A stretch of 13,940 nt of DNA from contig CAJVYK010000033.1 of assembly GCA_913009865.1 (NCBI GenBank), positions 1-13,940 of the forward strand, written 5' to 3'. Source of the stretch: an uncultured bacterium. GTDB taxonomy: Bacteria; Planctomycetota; Phycisphaerae; Sedimentisphaerales; Anaerobacaceae. Below the pieces are notes generated by a model. The model was given only the letters and a program-made list of their open reading frames with translations. It searched no databases and was not told the origin of the DNA. Positions 6,874-13,793 of the stretch are shown here, piece after piece (the stretch's first letter is position 1; each line of letters starts with the position of its first letter). Made by a program: the position numbers and the translations under genes.

Positions 6874-8646
6874 TTAATCGGCCGGCAAATGAATGGTGAA
6901 GGTGCTACCTTTTCCCGAAGAACTTTCGACAGTTACGTATCCGCTATGTACCTGTGCGATATGCTTAACTATAGCAAGGCCGAGGCCTGTGCCCCCAAGT
7001 TTACGGCTTCTGGCCTTGTCAACGACGTAAAACCGCTCAAAAATGCGCGGCAGATATTTCTTCTCTATTCCACAGCCGTTGTCCTGCACCGAAACGGCTA
7101 TTTCTTTATCCTCCTGCCGGACATCGATTTTAACTTCACCGCCCGGTTCGCTGTACTTAATGGCATTATCGAGAAGATTGGCTATCGCCTGCTCTAACAG
7201 GGCTGCGTTTATTCCGGATTTGATATTTTTGTCACAGTTAAGTTCTATTTTTATTTGCTTTTCTTCTGCTTTCAACTTTGATAGTTCTACAGCAGCGGTA
7301 AGCACCGGCCTTAAGAATGTTTTCTCGAAGAAGATTTTTCTTTTTTTGTCATCATCCTCCAGCCGCGAAAGATTCAGCAGGTCTTCTATAATGGCATTAA
7401 GTCTGTCAGCGTGTCTGGCGATAATTTCGAGAAAATGACGGGCCTGCCCTGGTTCGTTTACAGCACCATCAAGCAGTGTTTCCACAAAGCCCTTAATAGA
7501 AGTGATGGGCGTCTTAAGCTCATGTGAGACATTTGCTACGAAATCACGTCTTACCTTTTCCAGCCGACGTATCCGCGTCATATCGTTTAAGACAATAACC
7601 GCTCCACATCTGCTGCCTCCACAGTCGGCAAGACTTGCGCCGAGGAATCTAAAGAAGTGGCCGTCTTCTGTTGGTAAAAAGATATCCATCTCCGTTGCCT
7701 GTCTGCTGTCGAGTGTCTTTTGTATAAACTGCTGAATTTCGACGTTGCGAATGACTTCTTCCACATTACGTTGCTGAGCTTGCGCCGGGTCGATACTGAG
7801 AAAGTTCGCAGCCGCCTTGTTTATGCTTACAATGCGTCCCTGTCCGTCAACGGCGAGAACACCTTCGGCCATACTTGAAAGTATAGCTTCGGACTCGTTT
7901 CGTTGCCTGGTTATTGTGTTGATTCTGTCACGGAGTTGCCTGGCCATTTCATTGAGTGCCCGTGCAAGGTCCGCTAATTCGGCAGTCTCTGGTATCGGCA
8001 CCCTCAGGTCAAGCTGACCTGAGGCAAAGCGTTTAGCTGTTTCTTTCATTTGTTCTACCGGCCGGCTTATTCTTCGTGATATGATTAAGCTCACTACCGC
8101 CGCACAGGCCGCCACAACTAACCCTGCCCAGATAATTTTTTTGTAAATATCTTTAAGCTGCCGGTCAATAGCCGTAGCTGGTATAGAGGTGCGTACCACA
8201 GCTAAAATCCGGTTTTGTTCTATTACAGGCAGTGCCAGATACATCATATTCGTTCCAAGAGTATTGCTGAATCTCAGGGACCTGCCGCTGCCTTTTTGAA
8301 TGGCCTGCTTAAATTCCGGACGGTCAGCGTGATTTTCCATCTTTGAGACGGCTTTGTCTGAATCAGCTATAACTTCACCGTCGGGCAAAATGACAGTAAT
8401 ACGAGTTGAACTAATTGGCCCAATTTTCTTGCACAAGCTGTCAATTTCCTGGAAACTTTGTTTTTTCAAGCTCGGCAGGATTTGCTGTTCGACCAGGCGT
8501 GCACGTGCCTGGAGGTCATTGGCAACCTGATTGTGGTAAAATTTTCGCAAAGAATGCGATGTGTACCAGGTTACCGCCAGCAGTGCCGCAACGGTAATCA
8601 ACAGATACGAAGGAAACAACTGCCACAGTAGTCGTTTCTTTAACAT
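6874..8646 (-). CDS. phoR: phosphate-regulon sensor histidine kinase PhoR
   Basis: PhoR is a membrane sensor kinase that phosphorylates PhoB when phosphate is scarce, under control of PstSCAB and PhoU. The 590-residue product has a first membrane helix at about 8-28, a roughly 135-residue extracytoplasmic domain, a second helix at about 170-190, a HAMP linker (RRISRPVEQMKETAKRFASG), a PAS domain at about 250-355, and a HisKA domain with the phospho-acceptor histidine near 375 in VSHELKTP. The ATPase domain has the N box near 490-494 (LLDNAIKYSE), the G1 box DNGCGI near 522 and the G2 box GGTGLGL near 551. The periplasmic domain makes it the large PhoR/PhoP-partner type rather than the short E. 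coli form. It begins three bases after the phoB stop, so the two are co-transcribed. Confidence 0.93.
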   Translation of the reverse strand: MLKKRLLWQLFPSYLLITVAALLAVTWYTSHSLRKFYHNQVANDLQARARLVEQQILPSLKKQSFQEIDSLCKKIGPISSTRITVILPDGEVIADSDKAVSKMENHADRPEFKQAIQKGSGRSLRFSNTLGTNMMYLALPVIEQNRILAVVRTSIPATAIDRQLKDIYKKIIWAGLVVAACAAVVSLIISRRISRPVEQMKETAKRFASGQLDLRVPIPETAELADLARALNEMARQLRDRINTITRQRNESEAILSSMAEGVLAVDGQGRIVSINKAAANFLSIDPAQAQQRNVEEVIRNVEIQQFIQKTLDSRQATEMDIFLPTEDGHFFRFLGASLADCGGSRCGAVIVLNDMTRIRRLEKVRRDFVANVSHELKTPITSIKGFVETLLDGAVNEPGQARHFLEIIARHADRLNAIIEDLLNLSRLEDDDKKRKIFFEKTFLRPVLTAAVELSKLKAEEKQIKIELNCDKNIKSGINAALLEQAIANLLDNAIKYSEPGGEVKIDVRQEDKEIAVSVQDNGCGIEKKYLPRIFERFYVVDKARSRKLGGTGLGLAIVKHIAQVHSGYVTVESSSGKGSTFTIHLPAD

Positions 8647-8649
8647 CGG

Positions 8650-9333
8650 TTAATCCTTAAAGCGGTACCCAACGCCGCGAACAGTCTCTATGTATTCTCC
8701 ACAAGAGCCCAACTTCTTACGCAGAGATACTATTTGGACATCCACAGCCCTGTCGGTAACAGGATAGTCACTACCATGTATGGCATCCACGATTTGATAT
8801 CGCGTAAAGACCAAACCCGGTCTTTTAGCCAGAGTATGGAGAATGTTGAATTCGGTAAATGTCAGTTCCACCGGTTTATTTTTGACAAGAACTTCACGAC
8901 GTGCAGAGTCAACGGTTAAACCGTGGATTTTTATTGGAGTTTTTCCCTGGTCACGGCTGATTGCTCTACGTAAAATCCGCCGTACTCTGGCGACCAATAC
9001 TTTTGGGCTGAAGGGCTTGGTAACATAATCATCCGCCCCGAGCTCAAGGCCGGTGACAATATCAGCTTCTTCACCTTTGGCGGTAAGCATGATTATGGGA
9101 ATATGTTCTGTTTTAGGGCCGTTTTTCAGCAGTTTACAAACCTCCAGCCCATCGATACCCGGCAGCATAAGGTCTAAAACAATCAGATCAGGCAGTTTCG
9201 AGCTTGCTTTTCTAAGGGCCTCCTCTCCTGAAACGGCTGCATTGACCTTATATCCGTTTTTGTCAAGATTATAACGCAGCAGTTCAAGTACGTCTTCCTC
9301 GTCATCGACTATAAGGATACTTTCTTTTGCCAT
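8650..9333 (-). CDS. phoB: phosphate-regulon response regulator PhoB (OmpR family)
   Basis: PhoB is the DNA-binding response regulator activated by PhoR. The 227-residue product has a receiver domain with the acidic pair near residues 10-11 (IVDDEED), the phosphorylated aspartate near 54 (VLDLMLPG), threonine near 84 (MLTAKG) and lysine near 106 (YVTKPFSP). This is followed by a winged-helix OmpR-type domain with TFTEFNILHTLAKRPG, RAVDVQIVSLRKKLG and the terminal ETVRGVGYRF. Its assignment as PhoB, rather than another OmpR-type regulator, rests on linkage to phoR, the porin and pst genes. Repeats resembling its own binding site lie 44-76 bases upstream, suggesting autoregulation. The ribosome binding site is weak (AAGGG about 14 bases away). 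Confidence 0.93.
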   Translation of the reverse strand: MAKESILIVDDEEDVLELLRYNLDKNGYKVNAAVSGEEALRKASSKLPDLIVLDLMLPGIDGLEVCKLLKNGPKTEHIPIIMLTAKGEEADIVTGLELGADDYVTKPFSPKVLVARVRRILRRAISRDQGKTPIKIHGLTVDSARREVLVKNKPVELTFTEFNILHTLAKRPGLVFTRYQIVDAIHGSDYPVTDRAVDVQIVSLRKKLGSCGEYIETVRGVGYRFKD

Positions 9334-9376
9334 AGATATTATTAACCCTTTTTAAGCAACATTTTGCTACAGGCAT

Positions 9377-9409
9377 GTTAGTATATGATTAGTATTATGT
9401 TAGAATTTT
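9377..9409 (-). promoter_or_regulatory. putative Pho box upstream of phoB
   Basis: Three consecutive 11-base units are seen on the plus strand: GTTAGTATATG, ATTAGTATTAT and GTTAGAATTTT. The last two match the first two units of the pstS box almost base for base. The site lies between the phoB start and the end of the upstream glycosyltransferase gene, which reads in the same direction. It is therefore placed to drive phoB-phoR independently and to give autoregulation. Confidence 0.75.
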
Positions 9410-9454
9410 ATTTGCCTTTACCCCATGACTTATGGAAAGTAAAATTTGAACTTA

Positions 9455-10579
9455 TTACAAGCTCTGATATACTCGTTCCGTTTGTCGCGTCATCTTTAGA
9501 TGGCTTAGATTATGCACTGTCCATTCGCGTGCCTCCCGGCCAATCATTTTGCGCAAGTTCTCGGACTCAACCAGATTTCTAATTGCGGCCGCTATGTCGG
9601 ATGTGCGCCCAGACGAAACCAATAAACCTGTTCTGCCATCTTGAACATGGACGGAATCTTGACGGCGTGTAAAGGCCGCTGAGATAACCGGCGTGCCGCA
9701 AGACATTGCCTCGAACATTACCGACCCTCCCGAGAGACTCACCAATACATCCAGAGAAGCCAACACTTCGGGCATATCTTGACGTTCGCCGATAAAGAAC
9801 ACACTACCCTCGAGTGCCTGGGACTTAATGAACTTTCTTAATCTGTGATAATATTTATTAGACTTATAATGACCGATTATGAAAAACGATATTTTCTTAT
9901 CAATTGATTCTATGACTGCTTTAGCCGCCTTCAAAAAATCTAACTGTCGCTTAGCTTCACAGACCCGCCCAACAATACCAATCCGAAAGTCCTCACTATC
10001 CGGATAATCTTGTGCCAGCACGTGACCATTTGTGTTTGGCAGGAACAACTGAACATCTACTCCGTCATCAATCTGAACAATTTTTTCCTTACGAACGCCG
10101 CCGTCAATCAGGTTGCGTTTTACTCGACTCGAAATAGCAATTACAGCATCAGCTTTGTCACAGCAGTGCTTTTGTACATCTCTCGTACAAAGAGGTGTAC
10201 GGACATGCAGCACCGACGGCACCTTAAGTCTTGTGCAAAGCCAACGCATATAACCGCTTAGCCAGAGGTCCGAACAGTGTATAATAGAGACCTCTCGGTC
10301 TGATGCATACCGCAGGAGTCGTTTTGCATCAGAATAACGGGCCAGCGCTGCCGGAAATTTTCGCCATGCGTGTAATGGACACACAAAAACTTCTACTCCC
10401 GACCGGACAACTGCTGTGACAAACTGTCCATCCCTGGGGCAGATAACCAATAATTCATAACTCTGGCGGTCCAAGTTCTCTATAAGATACAGCAGCTGCG
10501 TTTGCCCTCCCCCTCTGGAACCTCCATGGGCCAAATACAGAATTCTCTTAAGCTGTTCTGACTGTCCCAATGTCCACAC
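9455..10579 (-). CDS. GT-B glycosyltransferase, family 4-like
   Basis: The 374-residue product looks like a cytoplasmic or membrane-associated glycosyltransferase that moves a sugar from a nucleotide-sugar donor to an unknown acceptor. The N-terminal half opens KRILYLAHGGSRGGGQTQLL, the usual glycine-rich acceptor-side start of GT4 enzymes. ADAVIAISSRVKRNLIDGG and IDDGVDVQLF mark the domain junction, and IGIVGRVCEAKRQLDFLKAA (residues 200-219) begins the donor domain. Near 290 it reads FEAMSCGTPVIS, the second glutamate of the E-x7-E donor motif, but the first glutamate position is occupied by leucine or serine. No signal peptide or membrane segment is seen. The start is a GTG directly preceded by an in-frame stop two codons upstream and with a weak ribosome binding site, so the true start may be a little downstream. 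It is divergent from the ATP-grasp gene. Confidence 0.85.
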   Translation of the reverse strand: MWTLGQSEQLKRILYLAHGGSRGGGQTQLLYLIENLDRQSYELLVICPRDGQFVTAVVRSGVEVFVCPLHAWRKFPAALARYSDAKRLLRYASDREVSIIHCSDLWLSGYMRWLCTRLKVPSVLHVRTPLCTRDVQKHCCDKADAVIAISSRVKRNLIDGGVRKEKIVQIDDGVDVQLFLPNTNGHVLAQDYPDSEDFRIGIVGRVCEAKRQLDFLKAAKAVIESIDKKISFFIIGHYKSNKYYHRLRKFIKSQALEGSVFFIGERQDMPEVLASLDVLVSLSGGSVMFEAMSCGTPVISAAFTRRQDSVHVQDGRTGLLVSSGRTSDIAAAIRNLVESENLRKMIGREAREWTVHNLSHLKMTRQTERVYQSL

Positions 10580-10604
10580 CCGTCAACACAATAGCCCGCT
10601 GTTT

Positions 10605-10619
10605 TGTGAGATTATCACA
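10605..10619. promoter_or_regulatory. inverted repeat in the divergent promoter region
   Basis: The sequence TGTGA-GATTA-TCACA forms perfect five-base arms around a five-base centre, in the 172-base gap between the divergent glycosyltransferase and ATP-grasp genes. It resembles a CRP/FNR-type operator half-site pair (TGTGA...TCACA), but the centre is one base shorter than the usual six. It is positioned to affect both genes. Short arms of this kind can occur by chance. Confidence 0.3.
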
Positions 10620-10751
10620 TGTACCAAGCAACTTTTCACGAATTATCTGGACACAAGGGTACAGTTTATTTCTAATAAAATCAAGCATATAAGGAAAGTT
10701 CTTAACAACTCCAGGAAAAAACTGCGTCTCTTCAAAAGAAAGTATCTGGAT

Positions 10752-11843
10752 ATGCTAAAGCAACTATTGAAAAAAACAGTACAATCTATTCTTATTGCAA
10801 GATTAGCCCTGAAGAGCGCCCGCTTTCCAAGCTTTGATTATTTCCGGGTACTGATGAGAAACATCAGAATATGCAAGCAGCGAAGGTACACTCCTATTGA
10901 AGCTTTTCGGCTTGGCTTTTTTTCCAAACATTTTGATACTTCACTAATTGATAAGTTTACGAGCAGAAAAGTATTGACCAAAATCCAGGAGAGATTGAAC
11001 CACCCATCTTGGGCTGAGCTGGCCAAAAACAAGGCCATTTTCTACAGCTACTGTCTTCAGGCGAAAATAAGAGTTCCGCAATGGTATGTGGTATCTACGA
11101 GCGAAAGATTGTTTTGGGACTGCTACAACAATCGCATGCTGAGCTGTCTGAAGAGCAAAATAGAGTTTATCAAGCGATACCTTCCCAGCAAGTTTGTGAT
11201 AAAGCCCATTCGCGGGGCTTACGGGGTCCGAGTCGTAATCATCAACAAAACATCCAAAGGCTTTAAAGATACCGAGGGCAATTTCTACAGTGCCTCGGAT
11301 ATTGTCGAGTACCTCCAAGCCCGCTACCCCGAAGGCTTTATCATCCAACAAAGAGTTGAAAACCACCCCGCTATTGTAGCACTAACAGGTATCGATGCTC
11401 TTCAAACGGCAAGGATTATAAGTTTGATCGACAATGAAAAAAAATGTCGTATTATTCACGCACATTTCAAGCCTATAACTAAGTTGAGAGTATTCATCGA
11501 CACACACCTCCAAGGCCTCACCGGTAATGTCGAGGTTCCTATTGATATTGAGAAAGGAACGCTTGGCGCGGGCAATCAAATTACCTCCACCGGGCAAGGG
11601 ATCATAACAATATCTAAACATCCTATAACAGGCAAAAGCTTTCAGGATTTCAAACTCCCTGTGTGGCATGAAGCCTGTGACATGGTGAAAGAAGCAGCGT
11701 ACAAGTTTTTACCCATAAGGGCCATCGGCTGGGATGTTGCCCTGACCCCCAGCGGGCCGCGTATCATAGAAGCCAACATCTGGTGGGACCCTCCCAATCA
11801 ACATATGAGGATGGACGAGATGTTAAAGGAAATGTCACACTAA
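10752..11843 (+). CDS. sugar-transfer-associated ATP-grasp protein
   Basis: The 363-residue product matches what I know of the sugar-transfer-associated ATP-grasp family (Pfam ATPgrasp_ST). Members are found in polysaccharide and cell-surface gene clusters and are presumed to join a carboxylate to an amine or hydroxyl using ATP. Visible landmarks are KFVIKPIRGAYGVRVVII with the nucleotide-binding lysine near residue 151, EGFIIQQRVENHP near 194-206, LQTARIISLID near 217-227, and the metal site AIGWDVALTPSGPRIIEANIWW with aspartate near 328, glutamate near 340 and asparagine near 342. The basic N-terminus may be an amphipathic helix. The frame stays open about 170 bases upstream without ATG, GTG or TTG codons, and the ribosome binding site before 10752 is poor, so a rare start upstream is not excluded. 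The dehydrogenase-like gene follows 17 bases after the stop. Confidence 0.83.
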   Translation: MLKQLLKKTVQSILIARLALKSARFPSFDYFRVLMRNIRICKQRRYTPIEAFRLGFFSKHFDTSLIDKFTSRKVLTKIQERLNHPSWAELAKNKAIFYSYCLQAKIRVPQWYVVSTSERLFWDCYNNRMLSCLKSKIEFIKRYLPSKFVIKPIRGAYGVRVVIINKTSKGFKDTEGNFYSASDIVEYLQARYPEGFIIQQRVENHPAIVALTGIDALQTARIISLIDNEKKCRIIHAHFKPITKLRVFIDTHLQGLTGNVEVPIDIEKGTLGAGNQITSTGQGIITISKHPITGKSFQDFKLPVWHEACDMVKEAAYKFLPIRAIGWDVALTPSGPRIIEANIWWDPPNQHMRMDEMLKEMSH

Positions 11844-11860
11844 AGCGTTCGCCGAGAAAA

Positions 11861-13087
11861 ATGAATGAACAGATAATAGATTATAGCAAGATACCAGATG
11901 CGCCTTTGTTCGTCTGCGAAATAAATGACCCTCAATACAATTTGTTCGGCTGGCTTGTAATCCATACGGTTGGTGCACGTGGTTGCTGCGGCGGCGTACG
12001 AATATATCCGGACGTAACGAAGAGAGAAATTGAGTTGTTGGCAAAAGGCATGACTTATAAATACTGTATCTGCAAATACGCCCTTGGTGGTGCCAAAGCG
12101 GGCATAAGAATGTCATTAGACACTGATAAGCGGAAACGTTCTGCCATCTTGCAGAGATTTGGGCAACACATTGCCCCACTAATCAGGTATAGAATATACC
12201 ATCCATGGACAGACATGAACTGCTCTATTGAAGATATGGCATGCATTTACAAAGGCGCGCAGAAAACAATGAAAGTCCCACCATACGATTCAGCTTATTT
12301 TACCGCGCTGACAACGTTCTCTGCTCTGCTGGCGATGCGTGATCAATTGGCTATACCTGCTGCACAGTGCAAAGTAACCATTGAAGGTTTCGGTAAAGTT
12401 GGACAATATTTGGCCATGGAGATTGTCAAATCTGGGAGCAAAGTCATCGGCCTTTCGAACCTTCACGGCGCTGTCTTCAACTCTGACGGCTTAGATACCG
12501 ACAGCGTTATCGAGGCCAAAAGGGAATTTGGTGACGCCTGGGTCCGCCAAAAAGGCTGTTGGGCGCAAATCCCCGCTGACCAGCTCCATCTATTAAACAT
12601 GGACATACACATTCCGTGTGCGCGTACACATTCGCTTACGGCAGAGAAAGCCAACCAGATTACCTGCAAAGCCGTGGTTCCTGCTGCCAATGGGCCCTGC
12701 TCCGATGAGGCCAAAGGCATCCTCTTCAGTAAAGGTGTCACACTACTACCGTATTTTGTTGTTAACATCGGAGGAATCATAGGTTCTGGTCTTGCCGCAT
12801 TGGGGGCAAAGGATTTTCAAGTTCGCGATTTATTCCTAACAGAGCATTTCCAAATGATTTCCAGGTTATTGCGGCTTAGCGAGCAAAAACAAGTCTCGCC
12901 CGTATTCTTAGCCAAAACCGAGGCAGACAAATTCTATCCGACTTTGGTTGGTTCGTTCTTTAAGACCGAGACAAAAAGTAAGCTTTTAAAAAAGCTTCGC
13001 ACCTTTGTTATGCCCTCACAAAAGCAACTGCTAAAAGAGAAGTTTGCTACCATAAAAGATGCCTTCAACAGCCGTTTTCTTTCCTGA
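11861..13087 (+). CDS. divergent Glu/Leu/Phe/Val dehydrogenase-like protein
   Basis: The 408-residue product has the two-domain plan of amino-acid dehydrogenases, which interconvert an amino acid with its 2-oxo acid plus ammonia using NAD(P). In the substrate domain it has CCGGVRIYPDVT, KGMTYKYCICKYALGGAKAG with the two key lysines near residues 67 and 79, and WTDMNCSIEDM with the catalytic aspartate near 118. The spacing resembles leucine dehydrogenase. The Rossmann domain reads VTIEGFGKVGQYLA (171-184) and VIGLSNLHGAVFNSDGLD, closer to glutamate dehydrogenase. Later motifs are altered: IPCA for IPAA, VPAANGP for VEGANGP, LLPYF for the usual PD, and NIGGIIGSG for NAGGVTVSY. I infer an atypical substrate or reaction. 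A start at 11783 would overlap the ATP-grasp gene by 61 bases; the ATG at 11861 is preferred because homology begins after it. It is co-transcribed with the ATP-grasp gene. Confidence 0.82.
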   Translation: MNEQIIDYSKIPDAPLFVCEINDPQYNLFGWLVIHTVGARGCCGGVRIYPDVTKREIELLAKGMTYKYCICKYALGGAKAGIRMSLDTDKRKRSAILQRFGQHIAPLIRYRIYHPWTDMNCSIEDMACIYKGAQKTMKVPPYDSAYFTALTTFSALLAMRDQLAIPAAQCKVTIEGFGKVGQYLAMEIVKSGSKVIGLSNLHGAVFNSDGLDTDSVIEAKREFGDAWVRQKGCWAQIPADQLHLLNMDIHIPCARTHSLTAEKANQITCKAVVPAANGPCSDEAKGILFSKGVTLLPYFVVNIGGIIGSGLAALGAKDFQVRDLFLTEHFQMISRLLRLSEQKQVSPVFLAKTEADKFYPTLVGSFFKTETKSKLLKKLRTFVMPSQKQLLKEKFATIKDAFNSRFLS

Positions 13088-13089
13088 TC

Positions 13090-13793
13090 GGAGTCCCTGT
13101 ACCAAAAACCGCTGACAAGCATAAAAAAAGACCTTTTGTCGAAGTGCGAGATGAATATCTTGCATGGTGCAGGTCCCAGGGTGGACGAAGAATCGCAAGC
13201 CGGGTTTCCAATATCTGCCCTCATGACTGCTGAGCAGGCTGATAGCTTTTGCAGAATCTGGAACAGTTATCAAATTCTACCAGACTTTTTATGGTGGCAG
13301 AGAAAATCCGCTTGATGATATATGTAACCCACTGCTATATGTACCCAGCCATCCGGCCAGAGAACTGGACAAGGACCTTGAAACAGCAGGCATCCCCAAG
13401 CATACCCCGAAAGGCAAGGTCGATTTCCATGCCTGCCGGGTAGCTTATATAAGTCTTCTGTTCGAGGCGGGTGCTTCCACCAAGGAGGCCCAGACCTTGG
13501 CCCGCCACAGCACGCCGGATCTGACCCTCAATACCTACGCCAGGACAAGGAAAGATCGCCTGGCCAAACTGACCGAAGAGGTCGGCGACAGGATCCTTCC
13601 GAGTGAAAAGTGTGCCATATATGTGCCACAGAAGAGGAAGAGGGTCAGCGCCCCAAAGAGTAATTCATTTCATAACAACGAGTTAAAGCTCACATGGTAC
13701 AATGGAGGCGGGGGGATTCGAACCCCCGTCCCGAGATGTTTCAAGACAAGCGTCTACATGTTTAGTCGTTTAATTGTTTTTTCGCCTCACTAA
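13090..13793 (+). pseudogene. decayed tyrosine recombinase (integrase)
   Basis: Two fragments in different frames are recognisable. In one frame (13090-13233) FVEVRDEYLAWCRSQGG resembles the start of a core-binding (SAM-like) domain, then ends in a stop. In another frame, open from 13227 to a stop at 13791-13793, comes the catalytic C-terminus: NPLLYVPSHPARELDKDL, then HACR (the H-x-x-R pair, histidine codon 13428), ARHSTPDLT (second histidine, codon 13506) and NTYAR (nucleophilic tyrosine, codon 13536). The middle, including the first catalytic arginine and the lysine, is missing, so the gene has both a deletion and a frame disruption and cannot make an active enzyme. Recognisable protein ends near 13600; beyond that the frame reads into the tmRNA gene. 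The C-terminus resembles recombinases I associate with planctomycetes. Confidence 0.8.
13703..13727. other. candidate integration (att) core at the ssrA 3' end
   Basis: The T arm and acceptor 3' strand of tmRNA are a common attachment site for tyrosine recombinases. Here the remnant recombinase points toward this end and adjoins it directly. No second copy of the segment was noticed elsewhere in the window, so the matching end of the element is either lost or outside. This is an inference from position and known habits of such elements. Confidence 0.35.

Noticed and set aside
9377..9409. Pho-type repeats as a control site for the glycosyltransferase
   Set aside because: The repeats lie downstream of the glycosyltransferase stop and upstream of phoB, both on the minus strand, so they can only drive phoB onward.
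10944..11366. Open frame of 140 codons antisense to the ATP-grasp gene
   Set aside because: It lies opposite conserved ATP-grasp motifs and shows no recognisable domain; treated as a shadow.
13497..13793. An apparent 98-residue protein ending with a GGGGIRTPVPRCF-like stretch
   Set aside because: The N-terminal part is the recombinase C-terminus, but the end is a translation of the tmRNA T arm and acceptor. GGGGIRTP-like peptides are a known artefact of reading through tRNA-type genes.
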